From Microbacterium thalassium (lineage in GTDB: Bacteria > Actinomycetota > Actinomycetes > Actinomycetales > Microbacteriaceae): DNA of 64,000 bases. The stretch spans positions 2,356,001 through 2,420,000 of the forward strand of contig NZ_JACHML010000001.1 in NCBI RefSeq assembly GCF_014208045.1, in the 5' to 3' direction. The position numbers and the translations under genes are program-made. Of this stretch, positions 49,457 to 60,210 are shown in pieces. The notes under the pieces were generated by a model. The model saw only the letters and a list, made by a program, of their open reading frames with translations, did no database searches and was not told where the DNA came from. The stretch's first letter is position 1, and each line of letters opens with the position of its first letter.

Positions 49457-51684
49457 ACGTCGTAGACCGCGTCGATGCGGCGCACCGCGTTCAGCACGCG
49501 ATCGAGGTGCACGATGTCGCCCATCTCGAACACGAACCGGCTGATCGCGAGCCGGTCGTTCGAGGTCTGGACGGTCGCCGACAGGATGTTGACGTGGTGC
49601 TCGCTGAGCACGCGGGTGACGTCGCTGAGCAGCCCGGAGCGGTCGAGGGCCTCGACCTGGATCTGCACGAGGAAGACGCTCTTGCTCGTCGGCGCCCACT
49701 CCACCTCGATGAGGCGCGCGGGGTCCTGCATGAGCGACTTCACGTTCGTGCAGTCGGCGCGGTGGACCGACACGCCGCTGCCGCGTGTGACGAAGCCGAC
49801 GATCTGATCGCCGGGCACCGGCGTGCAGCACTTGGCGAGCTTGACGAGGATGTCCGGCGCGCCGCGCACCAGGATCCCGGAGTCCCCTCCGCGCGGCGCG
49901 CGGGAGCGCCCCACCTCGGGCAGATCGATGGGTCCGGTCGCGGTTTCGCTGGCACGAACGAGCGCCGTGACCTTCTCGATCACGGACTGCGTGGACACGT
50001 GCCCCTCGCCGATCGCCGCATAGAGGGCCGAGACGTCCTCGTACCGCAGCTGGTGCGCGACCTCGGTGAACGAGTCCTGGCTCATCAGCCGCTGCAGGGG
50101 CAGGTTCTGACGGCGCATCGCGCGGGCGATCGCGTCCTTGCCCTGCTCGATGGCCTCTTCGCGGCGCTCCTTGGTGAACCAGCCGCGGATCTTGTTGCGC
50201 GCGCGGGTCGACGTGACGAAGCTCAGCCAGTCCTGGCTGGGACCGGCATCCGGGTTCTTCGACGTGAACACCTCGACGACGTCGCCGCTCTTGAGCTCGG
50301 ACTCCAGCGGCACGAGGCGCCCGTTGACCTTCGCCCCCATCGTCCGGTGACCGACCTCGGTGTGGACCGCGTAGGCGAAGTCCACGGGCGTCGCCCCCGC
50401 GGGCAGGCCGATGACCTTGCCCTTGGGCGTGAAGACGTAGACCTCCTTCGCGCCGATCTCGAAGCGCAGCGAGTCGAGGAACTCGCCGGGGTCGGCCGTC
50501 TCGGCCTGCCAGTCCGAGATGTGCGCGAGCCAGGCCATGTCGGTGTCGAGCGCCTTGGCGTCGGACTTCCCGCCGCCGGACATCTGCTCCTTGTACTTCC
50601 AGTGCGCCGCGACGCCGTACTCGGCCTGCTGGTGCATCTCGTGCGTGCGGATCTGGATCTCGACCGTGCGCCCGCCCGGCCCGATCACGGTGGTGTGCAG
50701 CGACTGGTACAGGTTGAACTTGGGCGTGGCGATGTAGTCCTTGAACCGCCCCGGCAGAGGCGTCCAGCGCGCGTGGATCGAGCCCAGCACGGCGTAGCAG
50801 TCGCGGACGCTGCCGACGATGATCCGGATGCCGATGAGGTCGTAGATGTCGTCGAACTCGCGTCCGCGCACGACCATCTTCTGGTAGACGGAGTACAGCT
50901 GCTTGGGGCGGCCCATGACCCGCCCCCGGATGCGGAGCTCGCGCAGGTCGGCGTCGACCGCGTCGATGACGTTCTGCACGTACTGCTCGCGCTGGGGCGT
51001 GCGCTGCTTGACGAGGCTCTCGATCTCGGCGAAGAGCTTGGGATGAAGGACCGCGAACGACAGGTCCTCGAGCTCGGACTTGATCGTCTGGATGCCGAGG
51101 CGGTGCGCCAGCGGTGCGTAGATCTCGAGGGTCTCGGTCGCCTTGCGCTTGGCGCTCTCGGGCGGGACGAATCCCCACGTGCGCGCGTTGTGCAGGCGGT
51201 CGGCGAGCTTGATCAGCAGCACGCGGATGTCCTTGGACATCGCCACGATCATCTTGCGCACGGTCTCGGCCTGCGCGCTCTCGCCGTACTTGACCTTGTC
51301 GAGCTTGGTCACGCCGTCGACGAGCATGGCGACCTCGTCGCCGAAGTCCGCGGTCAGCTGCTCGAGGCTGTAGGAGGTGTCCTCGACGGTGTCGTGGAGG
51401 AGCGCAGCGGCGATCGCCCGCGGTCCCAGCCCCAGGTCGGCGAGGATCTGCGACACCGCGAGCGGGTGCGTGATGTACGGCTCGCCGCTGCGACGGGTCT
51501 GCCCGGTGTGCGCCTCGTCGGCGACCTTGTAGGCCCGTTCGACGATCGCCAGGTCGCCACGCGGATGATGCGTGCGCACCGTCCGCAGCAGCTGCTCGAC
51601 GTCATCGCGGCGCGCCGAGCGCGAGAAGATGCGCGGCACGAGCCGCCGCAGGGACGTGGGCCCGGGGGGCACCGTCTCGGACAT
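49435..51684 (-). CDS. rel: bifunctional (p)ppGpp synthetase/hydrolase
   Basis: Rel makes and degrades the alarmone (p)ppGpp. The 749-residue protein has an N-terminal HD hydrolase domain ([23 protein letters not shown]), the synthetase domain with [20 protein letters not shown], where the RxKD motif marks the bifunctional Rel type, a TGS domain ([18 protein letters not shown]), a zinc-finger-like segment (KCCTPVPGD) and a C-terminal ACT domain. A GGGAGGGGG ribosome site precedes the ATG. It is 51 bases downstream of secF and converges with the AbiEi-like gene. Confidence 0.97.
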   Translation of the reverse strand: MSETVPPGPTSLRRLVPRIFSRSARRDDVEQLLRTVRTHHPRGDLAIVERAYKVADEAHTGQTRRSGEPYITHPLAVSQILADLGLGPRAIAAALLHDTVEDTSYSLEQLTADFGDEVAMLVDGVTKLDKVKYGESAQAETVRKMIVAMSKDIRVLLIKLADRLHNARTWGFVPPESAKRKATETLEIYAPLAHRLGIQTIKSELEDLSFAVLHPKLFAEIESLVKQRTPQREQYVQNVIDAVDADLRELRIRGRVMGRPKQLYSVYQKMVVRGREFDDIYDLIGIRIIVGSVRDCYAVLGSIHARWTPLPGRFKDYIATPKFNLYQSLHTTVIGPGGRTVEIQIRTHEMHQQAEYGVAAHWKYKEQMSGGGKSDAKALDTDMAWLAHISDWQAETADPGEFLDSLRFEIGAKEVYVFTPKGKVIGLPAGATPVDFAYAVHTEVGHRTMGAKVNGRLVPLESELKSGDVVEVFTSKNPDAGPSQDWLSFVTSTRARNKIRGWFTKERREEAIEQGKDAIARAMRRQNLPLQRLMSQDSFTEVAHQLRYEDVSALYAAIGEGHVSTQSVIEKVTALVRASETATGPIDLPEVGRSRAPRGGDSGILVRGAPDILVKLAKCCTPVPGDQIVGFVTRGSGVSVHRADCTNVKSLMQDPARLIEVEWAPTSKSVFLVQIQVEALDRSGLLSDVTRVLSEHHVNILSATVQTSNDRLAISRFVFEMGDIVHLDRVLNAVRRIDAVYDVYRVTSS

Positions 51685-51711
51685 GTGCGATCCCCCTCCC
51701 TGGATCAGACC

Positions 51712-51740
51712 ATCGTACGCCCCGGCGGGCGGGCGTCAGA
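51712..51740 (-). promoter_or_regulatory. candidate promoter of rel
   Basis: TACGAT (51712-51717) as -10 with CTGACG/TCTGAC at 51734-51740 as -35 (16-17 spacer). The -35 overlaps the secF stop codon. Leader of about 20 bases with a good ribosome site. Confidence 0.4.
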
Positions 51741-52725
51741 CCGGCTGTCCGGCCCGCTCCCGCGATTCGAGCACGCGCGCGTTCCGGCTCTTGATGTCGG
51801 GCTCGCCCTCGCGGAACAGCGAGTACAGGGGTGCCGCCACGAAGAGGGTCGAGTAAGCCGCGACGATGATGCCGACGAAGATCGCCAGCGAGATGTCGCT
51901 CAGGGTCTGCGCCCCCAGCCAGAAGGCGCCGATGAACAGGATCGCGCCGACCGGCAGGATCGCGACGACCGTCGTGTTGATCGACCGCACGAGCGTCTGG
52001 TTGACCGCGAGGTTGACCGACTCGCCGAACGTGCGGCCGGATATCTCGCCGTCCTCGCTCGTGTTCTCTCGGATCTTGTCGAAGACGACGGTCGTGTCGT
52101 ACAGCGAGTAGGCGAGGATCGTGAGGAATCCGATGACCGCGGCGGGCGAGATCGGGAATCCGGCGAGGGCGTAGACGCCGACCGTGATGATCAGCACGTC
52201 GACGAGGCCGAGGATCGCCGCGGCCGACATCTTCCACGTGCGGAAGTACAGCGCCAGGATGATGAAGGTCAAGGCGAGGAAGATCGCCAGGCCCCACAGC
52301 GACTGACGGGTGACGTCCGCTCCCCAGCTCGGGCCGATGAAGGACGACGTCACCTCGCTGGAGGGCACGCCGTACACGTCCGCCAGAGCTGCGCTGACCG
52401 CGCGCGTGTCGGCATCGGTCATCTGGTCGGTCTGCACGCGCACCGCGGAGTCGCCGACGGTGGTCACCTTCGTGGTGGCGTCCGGCACGACCGACTGCAC
52501 CGCGGACGTCGCCAGCGACTGGTCGGGGCTGCTCAGACCCGTGACCGTGAACTGCGAGCCGCCGGTGAACTCGATCGAGAACTGGATCGGACGCACCAGC
52601 GGGACCAGCACCGAGCCGATCACGAGGACGGCGGCGATGATGAACCACAGGCGCCGGCGCCCGACGAACGGGAACGAGATCTTGCCGGAGTACAGGTCAT
52701 TGCCGAAGCGGCTCATGGCGCCCAT
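51736..52725 (-). CDS. secF: protein translocase subunit SecF
   Basis: SecF with SecD uses the proton gradient to pull exported proteins across the membrane after SecYEG. The 329-residue protein has six transmembrane segments, a periplasmic domain after the first (FSIEFTGGSQFTVTG), and the conserved SLYDTTVVFDKIREN, INTTVVAILPV segments. I chose the ATG that shares one base with the secD stop (TGATG) and has AGGAGGGGGAG upstream; an ATG three codons later is possible. The tail ends RNARVLESRERAGQPV. Confidence 0.96.
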   Translation of the reverse strand: MGAMSRFGNDLYSGKISFPFVGRRRLWFIIAAVLVIGSVLVPLVRPIQFSIEFTGGSQFTVTGLSSPDQSLATSAVQSVVPDATTKVTTVGDSAVRVQTDQMTDADTRAVSAALADVYGVPSSEVTSSFIGPSWGADVTRQSLWGLAIFLALTFIILALYFRTWKMSAAAILGLVDVLIITVGVYALAGFPISPAAVIGFLTILAYSLYDTTVVFDKIRENTSEDGEISGRTFGESVNLAVNQTLVRSINTTVVAILPVGAILFIGAFWLGAQTLSDISLAIFVGIIVAAYSTLFVAAPLYSLFREGEPDIKSRNARVLESRERAGQPV

Positions 52726-54449
52726 CAGCGCTCCCCCTCCTGGGTCGTGCTGGACGGTTTCGAGGCGCTCTGATTCGACGCGGCGAGCTCCGCCTGCTTG
52801 CGCTCGGCGATCGTCTGACGTCGCTGGGCCTCGCCGCGCGAGCGGGCAGAGCGTCCCTTCGCGGTGCTCGCGACCGGGGCGCGGAACTGCGCGCGGCCGC
52901 GGTACACGGCGCCGAGAGCGTCGGGGTCCAGGCCCGAGAGCGGGTGGCCGGAGCCGAAGAACCGCGTGCGCGCCAGCAGCTGCATGACCGGATGCGTGAA
53001 GATGATGAAGATCAGGACGTCGATCGCGGTGGTCAGCCCCAGCGTGAACGCGAAGCCCTTCACGGTCGCGTCGGCGAGGATATACAGCACGACGGCGGCG
53101 AGGATGTTGATCGACTTCGAGATGTAGATCGTGCGCTTCGCACGCGACCAGCCGTCCTCGACGGCGCTCGTGATCGACTTGCCGTCGCGCAGCTCGTCGC
53201 GGATGCGCTCGAAGTAGACGATGAACGAGTCGGCCGTGAATCCGATCGCGACGATCAGACCGGCCACACCGGCCAGCGACAGGCGGAAGCCCATGCGCCA
53301 CGCCAGGATGCAGATCACGATGTACGTGAGCACCGCCATGACGCCGAGCGACGCGATGATCACCATGCCGAGCGCGCGATAGACGATGAGCGAGTAGACC
53401 GCGACCAGGGCGAGACCGATCAGGCCCGCGATCAGGCCGATCTGCAGCTGCTGCGAGCCCAGTGTCGCCGAGATGGTGTCGGAGCTGACGACCTCGAAGC
53501 TCAGCGGGAGCGCGCCGTACTTGAGCTGGTCGGCGAGGGTCTGGGCGGTCTCCTGCGTGAACGAGCCGGTGATGCTCGGCTTGCCGTCGAGGATGACGCC
53601 GTTCATCGCCGGGGCGGAGAGCACCGAGCCGTCCAGCACGAACGCGAACTGGTTCAGCGGCGCGGTGGCGCCGTAGAGCCGCTGGCTGATCTCGCCGAAG
53701 ATCTGGGTGCCCTCGGCGTCGAAGGTGAGGTTGACCGCCCACACGCCGTTGGTCTGCTGCAGTCCGAAGGTGGCGTCCGTGATCGAGGAGCCGTCGAGCT
53801 CGACCGGTCCGAGGATGTACTTGATCGTGTTGTCGGCGTCGCACGTGATCAGCGGCTGGTCCGTCGGAGCACTCGCCGGATCGTTGGCGGCATCCGTGCA
53901 GTCGTAAGCCAGGTACTCCGCGAACAGCGCGTCGGTGATCCACGCCTGGTCGCTGCCGTTGGTCGGCTCGACCGTCGGGGTCGCGTTCAGCGTCGGATCG
54001 GGCGTCGGATAGGGAGTGGGCTCCCCGTCCTCGCCCACGAAGGTGTTCGCCGGCTCGCCGGCGTAAAGCACCGCGCGCAGCTGGAGCTGCGCCGAGGCCT
54101 CGATCCGCTGGCGGGTCTGCTCGTCGGCTTCGCCCGGGATCTGGACGACGATGTTCTTGCCGCCCTCGGTGGTCACATCCGCCTCGCCGACACCCGACGC
54201 GTCCACGCGCTGACGGATGATCGTCACCGCTTGGTTCATCTGCTCGGTCGACGGGTCCGCGCCATCGGCGGTCTGCGCCTCGAGGATGATCTGCGTGCCG
54301 CCCTGGAGGTCGAGCGCCAGCGAGGGCGTCCACGAGCTCTCGTTGAACACGTACACGCCCAGGGCGTTGATGCCGAACAGGACGGCGGTGATGACGAGGA
54401 GTCCGGTCAGTGCGCGCCAGGCGCGCCGGACGGGGGTGGGGGTGGCCAC
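52725..54449 (-). CDS. secD: protein translocase subunit SecD
   Basis: SecD is the larger partner of SecF in late protein export. The 574-residue protein has six transmembrane segments and a large extracytoplasmic P1 region (about residues 40-340), starting with SLALDLQGGTQIILEA. It includes a Pro/Thr-rich insert (PTPYPTPDPTLNATPTVEP). The cytoplasmic tail after TM6 is long, basic and then Ser/Lys-rich. GTG start. Order yajC-secD-secF-rel is the usual one in actinobacteria. Confidence 0.96.
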   Translation of the reverse strand: MATPTPVRRAWRALTGLLVITAVLFGINALGVYVFNESSWTPSLALDLQGGTQIILEAQTADGADPSTEQMNQAVTIIRQRVDASGVGEADVTTEGGKNIVVQIPGEADEQTRQRIEASAQLQLRAVLYAGEPANTFVGEDGEPTPYPTPDPTLNATPTVEPTNGSDQAWITDALFAEYLAYDCTDAANDPASAPTDQPLITCDADNTIKYILGPVELDGSSITDATFGLQQTNGVWAVNLTFDAEGTQIFGEISQRLYGATAPLNQFAFVLDGSVLSAPAMNGVILDGKPSITGSFTQETAQTLADQLKYGALPLSFEVVSSDTISATLGSQQLQIGLIAGLIGLALVAVYSLIVYRALGMVIIASLGVMAVLTYIVICILAWRMGFRLSLAGVAGLIVAIGFTADSFIVYFERIRDELRDGKSITSAVEDGWSRAKRTIYISKSINILAAVVLYILADATVKGFAFTLGLTTAIDVLIFIIFTHPVMQLLARTRFFGSGHPLSGLDPDALGAVYRGRAQFRAPVASTAKGRSARSRGEAQRRQTIAERKQAELAASNQSASKPSSTTQEGER

Positions 54450-54481
54450 AGATCAGCTCTTTCGATGCCCGCGGGGGCGGT

Positions 54482-54850
54482 TCAGACGTTGTTGGGCTTG
54501 TCGTCCGCGTCGGCGTCGGTCGCGTCGTCGGCGGCCTCGGCGATCTCGTCGTCGGCGGGGTTCGGGCCCACCACGCGCAGGATCGCCTGGCTGTGCACCT
54601 TGATCTCGACGCCGGGGGCGATCTCGACCAGGGCGGGCTGGTCGAGGTTGTCGGCGTCGTACTCGACGATGGTGCCGTAGAGGCCGCCCTGCAGCAGCAC
54701 CTCGGCGCCGGGGACGGTCTGCCGGGCGCGCTGCTCCTGCTCGGCCTTCTGCTTCTGCATGCGCCGGCGGGAGCTCCAGAACATGAAGACCAGGAGAACG
54801 ACCAGAAGGACGATGAGGCCGTACTGGCCGATGAATTCCTCGAAGCTCAT
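54482..54850 (-). CDS. yajC: preprotein translocase subunit YajC
   Basis: YajC associates with SecDF and YidC. The 122-residue protein has one N-terminal transmembrane segment (GLIVLLVVLLVFMFWSSRRR) and the soluble SH3-like domain TVPGAEVLLQGGLYGTIVEYD. The C-terminal 30 residues are acidic, almost only Ala, Asp and Glu. I chose the ATG of MSFEEFIGQYG; an in-frame GTG ten codons upstream is possible. It lies 32 bases before secD. Confidence 0.95.
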   Translation of the reverse strand: MSFEEFIGQYGLIVLLVVLLVFMFWSSRRRMQKQKAEQEQRARQTVPGAEVLLQGGLYGTIVEYDADNLDQPALVEIAPGVEIKVHSQAILRVVGPNPADDEIAEAADDATDADADDKPNNV

Positions 54851-54934
54851 GGAGAAGAAGGCGCCTTTCGGGTTCGGCACGCGCCAGAGCGACGCTGCCG
54901 GTGCAAGGGGTGTTCGGGCGAAAGCCTCCAGCGA

Positions 54935-55963
54935 TTATAGGTCATCGAGTTCGAGCACCGAGTCGGCCACGGGCGCGCCCAGGTGCCGATAGGCCTCGCG
55001 CGTGGCGATGCGGCCACGGGGCGTGCGGCCCATGAACCCGATCCGGACCAGGTACGGCTCCACCACCGACTCGATCGTCTCGGCCTCCTCGCCCACCGTC
55101 ACCGCGAGGGTGCCGAGCCCCACCGGACCGCCGCGGAAGCGCCGCACGAGCGCATCGAGCACCGCGCGGTCGAGCCGGTCGAGCCCGATCGCGTCGACGT
55201 CGTAGAGGTCGAGGGCGGCGTCCACCGACGCGGTGTCGGCCGCGTGCCCGTCGCCGTGGACGATCAGATAGTCGCGCACGCGACGCAGCAGCCGGTTCGC
55301 GATGCGCGGCGTCCCTCGGGACCGCCGCGCGATCTCGGCGCGGGCGGCCGCGGGGACCTTCACCCCCAGCATCACCGCGGAGCGCTCGATCACCTGCTCG
55401 AGCTCGGCGGGGTCGTAGTACTCCAGATGCGCCGTGAAGCCGAACCGGTCGCGCAGCGGGTTCGGGAGCAGCCCCGATCGCGTCGTCGCGCCGACGAGGG
55501 TGAACGGAGCGAGGTCCAGGGGGATGCTCGTCGCCCCGGCGCCCTTGCCGACCATGATGTCGATGCGGAAGTCCTCCATCGCGAGGTAGAGCATCTCCTC
55601 GGCCGAGCGCGCCATGCGGTGCACCTCGTCGATGAAGAGCACCTCACCCGGCGTGAGGCTCGACAGCAGCGCGGCGAGGTCGCCGGCATGCTGGATCGCC
55701 GGTCCGCTCGACAGCCGCAGCGGCCGACCGCTCTCGTGCGCCACGATCATCGCCAGCGTCGTCTTGCCCAGCCCCGGCGGCCCCGACAGCAGGATGTGAT
55801 CGGCGGGGCGCTGCTGGATCCGTGCGGCGTCGAGCAGCAGCTGAAGCTGGCCGCGCACCTTCTGCTGGCCGACGAAGTCCGTCAGCGAGGTCGGACGCAG
55901 GGCCCCCTCGATCGCGAGCTCGGTGTCGTCGGCGGGTTCGCCGGCATCGCGCACCTCAGCCAC
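54935..55963 (-). CDS. ruvB: Holliday junction DNA helicase RuvB
   Basis: RuvB is the hexameric AAA+ motor that drives branch migration with RuvA. The 342-residue protein has [17 protein letters not shown] (Walker A, near residue 60), [10 protein letters not shown] (Walker B), the beta-hairpin segment with [18 protein letters not shown], and the C-terminal winged helix ([20 protein letters not shown]). GTG start, overlapping ruvA by 8 bases. Confidence 0.98.
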   Translation of the reverse strand: MAEVRDAGEPADDTELAIEGALRPTSLTDFVGQQKVRGQLQLLLDAARIQQRPADHILLSGPPGLGKTTLAMIVAHESGRPLRLSSGPAIQHAGDLAALLSSLTPGEVLFIDEVHRMARSAEEMLYLAMEDFRIDIMVGKGAGATSIPLDLAPFTLVGATTRSGLLPNPLRDRFGFTAHLEYYDPAELEQVIERSAVMLGVKVPAAARAEIARRSRGTPRIANRLLRRVRDYLIVHGDGHAADTASVDAALDLYDVDAIGLDRLDRAVLDALVRRFRGGPVGLGTLAVTVGEEAETIESVVEPYLVRIGFMGRTPRGRIATREAYRHLGAPVADSVLELDDL

Positions 55964-56576
55964 CGACCGGCTCCTTGCGCGCCGGTCCCAGCACCGCGAG
56001 CGTCAGGCGCAGCAGGGCCTGCACCGAGGCGCGGTCGCCCGGGGCCGCGCTCTCGGCGACGCCCGCAACGGCCTCCGCAGCGACGCGCTCGGTCCAGCCG
56101 AGTCCCGTGAGCGCGACGACGACCTGCGCCGAGACGTCGCCCCCGCCGCCGCCGGCCGCGGCCGCGGCCGGACGGTGCGACGGCAGCTTGCCGGCCAGCT
56201 GCACGACGATCAGCTTGGCGGTCTTCGGGCCGATCCCCGACACGCGCCGGAAGGGCGCGTCGTCGTCCGCCGCGACGGCATCCGCGATCTGGTCCACCGT
56301 CAGCGACGAGAGCACGCCGAGAGCCGACTTCGGACCGACGCCGGTGACCCCCAGCAGCAGCGCGAAGACCGAGAGCTCTTCGCGCTCGGCGAAGCCGTAG
56401 AGCGACAGCGCATCCTCGCGCACGATCAGGCTCGTGTGCAGCATGATCCGGTCGCCCACGTGACAGCTCCCGGCGATCTGGGGCGGAACGGCGACGGACA
56501 GGCCCACTCCCCCGACGTCGACGACGACCGCGTCGGCTTCTCGGTGGAGGACGGCTCCGCTCACTGACGAGATCAT
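55956..56576 (-). CDS. ruvA: Holliday junction DNA helicase RuvA
   Basis: RuvA tetramers bind four-way junctions and load RuvB. The 206-residue protein has an N-terminal OB-fold ([25 protein letters not shown]), two helix-hairpin-helix motifs ([34 protein letters not shown]), an Ala/Gly-rich linker and a C-terminal RuvB-binding domain. The ATG lacks a ribosome site; TAGGCT ends six bases before it, so the mRNA may be leaderless. ruvB follows with an 8-base overlap. Confidence 0.97.
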   Translation of the reverse strand: MISSVSGAVLHREADAVVVDVGGVGLSVAVPPQIAGSCHVGDRIMLHTSLIVREDALSLYGFAEREELSVFALLLGVTGVGPKSALGVLSSLTVDQIADAVAADDDAPFRRVSGIGPKTAKLIVVQLAGKLPSHRPAAAAAGGGGGDVSAQVVVALTGLGWTERVAAEAVAGVAESAAPGDRASVQALLRLTLAVLGPARKEPVGG

Positions 56577-56582
56577 GCTGCG

Positions 56583-56588
56583 AGCCTA
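56583..56588 (-). promoter_or_regulatory. -10 box of a probable leaderless ruvA transcript
   Basis: TAGGCT ends six bases before the ruvA ATG, and no purine-rich ribosome site lies between. This would let ruvAB be read separately from ruvC. Confidence 0.5.
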
Positions 56589-56622
56589 CGGCCCGCTTCG
56601 GACGTTTGTTCGAGCGACACGC

Positions 56623-57201
56623 TCAGCGCGCCACGCCGCGTTCGGCGCGGGCCCACGCGAGCTGGGCGGGCGTGAGGGCCCCGCCCGCGGGCGCTGCGGC
56701 GCTGCGTCCGCGCCACGCGTGGCACAGTGCGAGCGCCAGCGCATCCGCCGCATCGGCGGGCGACGGCGGCGCGTCCAGGCGCAGGATGCGCGCGACCATC
56801 GCCTGCACCTGCCGCTTGTCGGCGGAGCCGTAGCCGGTGATGGCCGCCTTCACCTCGCTGGGCGTGTGCGTCGCAGCCGGGATGCCCCGCTCGCCGGCCA
56901 CCAGCAGCGCCACTCCGCTCGCCTGCGCGGTCCCCATGACGCTGCGGCGGTTGTGCTGGGCGAAGACGCGCTCGACGGCGACGACATCGGGGGCGTGGAG
57001 GTCGACGACGGAGCGGATGCCGCCGGCGATCGCCGCGAGGCGGTCCTCGATCGCGGCATCCGGCGCCGAGCGCACGACGCCGACGTGGACGAGCGTCGCG
57101 GAGCGATCGGGCCGCACGTCGACGACGCCGACGCCGCAGCGCGTCAGTCCCGGGTCGATGCCGAGGACGCGCTGGATTCCGCTGCGGGAGGAGCTGGTCA
57201 C
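56623..57201 (-). CDS. ruvC: Holliday junction resolvase RuvC
   Basis: RuvC cuts Holliday junctions as a dimer. The 192-residue protein has the acidic residues of the family: Asp16 in [11 protein letters not shown], Glu in [12 protein letters not shown] (about residue 76) and the Asp/His group in [20 protein letters not shown] start directly after GGAGAG, too close to act as a ribosome site; TAGCGT six bases upstream suggests a leaderless mRNA. It lies 46 bases before ruvA. Confidence 0.97.
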   Translation of the reverse strand: MTSSSRSGIQRVLGIDPGLTRCGVGVVDVRPDRSATLVHVGVVRSAPDAAIEDRLAAIAGGIRSVVDLHAPDVVAVERVFAQHNRRSVMGTAQASGVALLVAGERGIPAATHTPSEVKAAITGYGSADKRQVQAMVARILRLDAPPSPADAADALALALCHAWRGRSAAAPAGGALTPAQLAWARAERGVAR

Positions 57202-57207
57202 CTCTCC

Positions 57208-57213
57208 ACGCTA
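57208..57213 (-). promoter_or_regulatory. -10 box of a probable leaderless ruvC transcript
   Basis: TAGCGT ends six bases before the ruvC GTG, in the 55-base gap after yebC. Confidence 0.45.
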
Positions 57214-57256
57214 GGCGGACGCGCGGGCGCGCCCCGGAAGGCGCGCCCGCCCCGCG

Positions 57257-58021
57257 TCACTCGTCGTCGTCGTCCTCGAGCTCGGACTGCACCTCGGCGG
57301 ACAGGTCGAAGTTGCTGAAGACGTTCTGCACGTCGTCGCTGTCCTCGAGGGCGTCGATGAGACGGAAGATCTTGCGCGCGGTGTCGGCGTCGATCTCGAC
57401 CTTCAGATTGGGGACGAACTCGACGTCGGCCGACTCGTATTCGATGCCGGCGTCCTGCAGGGCGCTGCGGACCGTGACCAGATCGGTCGCCTCGGTGAGG
57501 ACCTCGAACCCCTGCGCGTGCGGCTCGACCTCTTCGGCGCCGGCGTCCAGGACCGCCATCATGACGTCGTCCTCGGTGGTGTCCTCACCCGAGACGACGA
57601 TGACGCCCTTGCGTGTGAAGTTGTAGGCGACGCTTCCCGGGTCGGCGAGCGTGCCGCCGTTTCGCGTGAGGGCGGTGCGCACCTCGGCGGCGGCGCGGTT
57701 CTTGTTGTCGGTCAGACACTCGATCATGAGCGCCACGCCGTTGGGGCCGTAGCCCTCGTACATGATCGACGAGTACTCGACGGCCTCGCCGCCGATGCCC
57801 GCGCCGCGCTTGATCGCGCGGTCGATGTTGTCCTTCGGGACCGACGTCTTCTTCGCCTTGAGGACCGCGTCGTACAGGGTCGGGTTGCCCGCGAGATCGG
57901 GGCCGCCGAGCTTCGCAGCCACTTCGATGTTCTTGATGAGCTTGGCCCACGACTTGGCACGGCGCGCGTCGATGACGGCCTTCTTGTGCTTCGTCGTGGC
58001 CCACTTGGAGTGTCCGGACAT
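57257..58021 (-). CDS. yebC: YebC/PmpR-family protein (TACO1 type)
   Basis: YebC-family proteins are described as transcription regulators and, more recently, as ribosome-associated factors that help at difficult peptide motifs. The 254-residue protein has the signature [23 protein letters not shown] at its start (here given in part: [13 protein letters not shown]), the middle segment [19 protein letters not shown] and an acidic C-terminus (SELEDDDDE). TAGACT lies seven bases before the ATG, so it may be leaderless; only GGAA could serve as ribosome site. The yebC-ruvC-ruvA-ruvB order is standard. Confidence 0.96.
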   Translation of the reverse strand: MSGHSKWATTKHKKAVIDARRAKSWAKLIKNIEVAAKLGGPDLAGNPTLYDAVLKAKKTSVPKDNIDRAIKRGAGIGGEAVEYSSIMYEGYGPNGVALMIECLTDNKNRAAAEVRTALTRNGGTLADPGSVAYNFTRKGVIVVSGEDTTEDDVMMAVLDAGAEEVEPHAQGFEVLTEATDLVTVRSALQDAGIEYESADVEFVPNLKVEIDADTARKIFRLIDALEDSDDVQNVFSNFDLSAEVQSELEDDDDE

Positions 58022-58028
58022 GCGTTCC

Positions 58029-58034
58029 AGTCTA
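58029..58034 (-). promoter_or_regulatory. -10 box of a probable leaderless yebC transcript
   Basis: TAGACT ends seven bases before the yebC ATG, between the end of the upstream unrecognised gene and yebC. Confidence 0.45.
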
Positions 58035-58041
58035 TTCGCCG

Positions 58042-58563
58042 TCAGAGGGCGAACTCGAAGCCGAACCGCGACGAGAGCAGCGCCACGAGGTCGCGCGGGA
58101 TCTTCGCGATGTAGGCCGGCGCGGGCGCCAGGGTGTCGGCCGATCCGATGAAGGGGAAGTACACCGGCCCGTCGGTGAGGGCTTCGACGTCGTCGCGGAT
58201 CGCGACGATCTCGTCGCCGATGCGGCGCAGGGCGGGAAGCGTGATCGGCGATGCCAGCCGGAGCGTGTCGCTGATCGGCATCCGCCACTGCAGCATGTGC
58301 TCGCCGCGCCGGGGAGCCTCCGTCTGCGAAAGCGGGCCGAGGATGCGCCCCCACGCGCCGATCCCGGGGACGGGAAGCGTGCGGTCCCAGACGAAGAGCG
58401 TGTCGCCGGGCTCGGTGAAGCCGACCAGCTCGTGCGACCACTCGAAGCGGCGGTCATCGGATGCGACCGGCGCCATCAGCGCGTCGCCGACGATGCCGCG
58501 AGAGGGGGCGATCATCCAATAGCGCTCTTCGGGCCGATCGCGCCACCAGTCGTTGATCGTCAT
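58042..58563 (-). CDS. unrecognised protein between pdxT and yebC
   Basis: A 173-residue soluble protein that I do not recognise. The N-terminal half has [10 protein letters not shown], a GD-x-LFVW stretch ([19 protein letters not shown]) and GRILGPLSQ. This pattern of an aromatic YW start, a GDxLFVW strand and a later G-x-GRI strand recalls PUA-like EVE or ASCH domains, which bind modified bases or RNA; this is only a pattern guess. The C-terminal half is helical. It starts with ATG, 31 bases downstream of pdxT, and ends 20 bases before yebC. Confidence 0.7.
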   Translation of the reverse strand: MTINDWWRDRPEERYWMIAPSRGIVGDALMAPVASDDRRFEWSHELVGFTEPGDTLFVWDRTLPVPGIGAWGRILGPLSQTEAPRRGEHMLQWRMPISDTLRLASPITLPALRRIGDEIVAIRDDVEALTDGPVYFPFIGSADTLAPAPAYIAKIPRDLVALLSSRFGFEFAL

Positions 58564-58594
58564 GCACCGAATCTACCCGGAGCGGGCGCAGCCC

Positions 58595-59188
58595 TCAGGC
58601 CGAGCGCACCGTGTCGAGGAACAGCGCATGGAATCGGTGCTCCCCGGTCACCTCGGGATGGAACGAGGTGCCGATCAGGTTCCCCTGGCGGACCGCGACG
58701 ATCCGGCCGTCGTCGAGCGCGGCGAGGATCTCGGCGCGCTCCCCCGCCGATTCGACGAGGGGGGCGCGGATGAACACCGCGTGCACGGGAGGCTCGCCCA
58801 GCACCGGCACGTCGAGGTCGGTCTCGAAGGAGTCCACCTGGCTGCCGAAGGCGTTGCGCCGCACCGTCGCGTCGATGCCGCCGAAGGTCTGCTGTCCGGC
58901 GATGCCGTCCACGATGCGGTCGGCGAGCAGGATCAGTCCGGCGCACGTTCCGTACACCGGCAGCCCCGCGGCGATCGCGTCGCGGATGGGCTGCTGCATC
59001 CCGAAGGATCGCGACAGCTTGTCGATCACGCTGGACTCGCCGCCGGGCAGCACGAGCCCGTCCACGTCGGAGAGCTCGGCCGGCCGGCGCACCGGGGTGA
59101 CGTCGGCGCCCAGGTCCGTGAGCACGCGCGCGTGCTCACGGACGTCGCCTTGCAGGGCGAGGACGCCGACGCGGGGGCGGGCCGCCAT
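58595..59188 (-). CDS. pdxT: pyridoxal 5'-phosphate synthase glutaminase subunit
   Basis: PdxT hydrolyses glutamine and feeds ammonia to PdxS for direct PLP synthesis. The 197-residue class I amidotransferase has GVLALQGDVREHARVL, LPGGESSVIDKL, the nucleophile in YGTCAGLILLA, and the His-Glu pair in SFHPEVTGEHRF. It lies eight bases after pdxS, so the two are co-translated. Confidence 0.97.
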   Translation of the reverse strand: MAARPRVGVLALQGDVREHARVLTDLGADVTPVRRPAELSDVDGLVLPGGESSVIDKLSRSFGMQQPIRDAIAAGLPVYGTCAGLILLADRIVDGIAGQQTFGGIDATVRRNAFGSQVDSFETDLDVPVLGEPPVHAVFIRAPLVESAGERAEILAALDDGRIVAVRQGNLIGTSFHPEVTGEHRFHALFLDTVRSA

Positions 59189-59196
59189 CGGCGCCG

Positions 59197-60087
<891 letters not shown>

Positions 60088-60144
60088 GGTGGGTCCCTCC
60101 GGGGGTGGTGGGGAGTCGCGCCGATCTGGCGCGAACAATCGCTG

Positions 60145-60162
60145 TTTTGACCTAGGCCAAAA
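60145..60162. promoter_or_regulatory. candidate operator between pdxS and pdxR
   Basis: TTTTGACCTAGGCCAAAA, an 18-base near-palindrome (8 of 9 pairs match), set in the only AT-rich patch of the region. It lies between the -35 and -10 positions of the predicted pdxR promoter and about 58 bases before pdxS. MocR/PdxR proteins are known to bind sites in such divergent gaps. Confidence 0.55.
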
Positions 60163-60164
60163 GA

Positions 60165-60170
60165 TAGCAT
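60165..60170 (+). promoter_or_regulatory. candidate -10 box for pdxR
   Basis: TAGCAT. Transcription from about 60177 gives a 34-base leader with GGAGAGG ten bases before the ATG at 60211. This rules against the in-frame ATG at 60169. Confidence 0.45.
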
Positions 60171-60210
60171 GGTCGGGCATGCCCTCCGCATGCGGAGAGG
60201 GACGCGAGTC

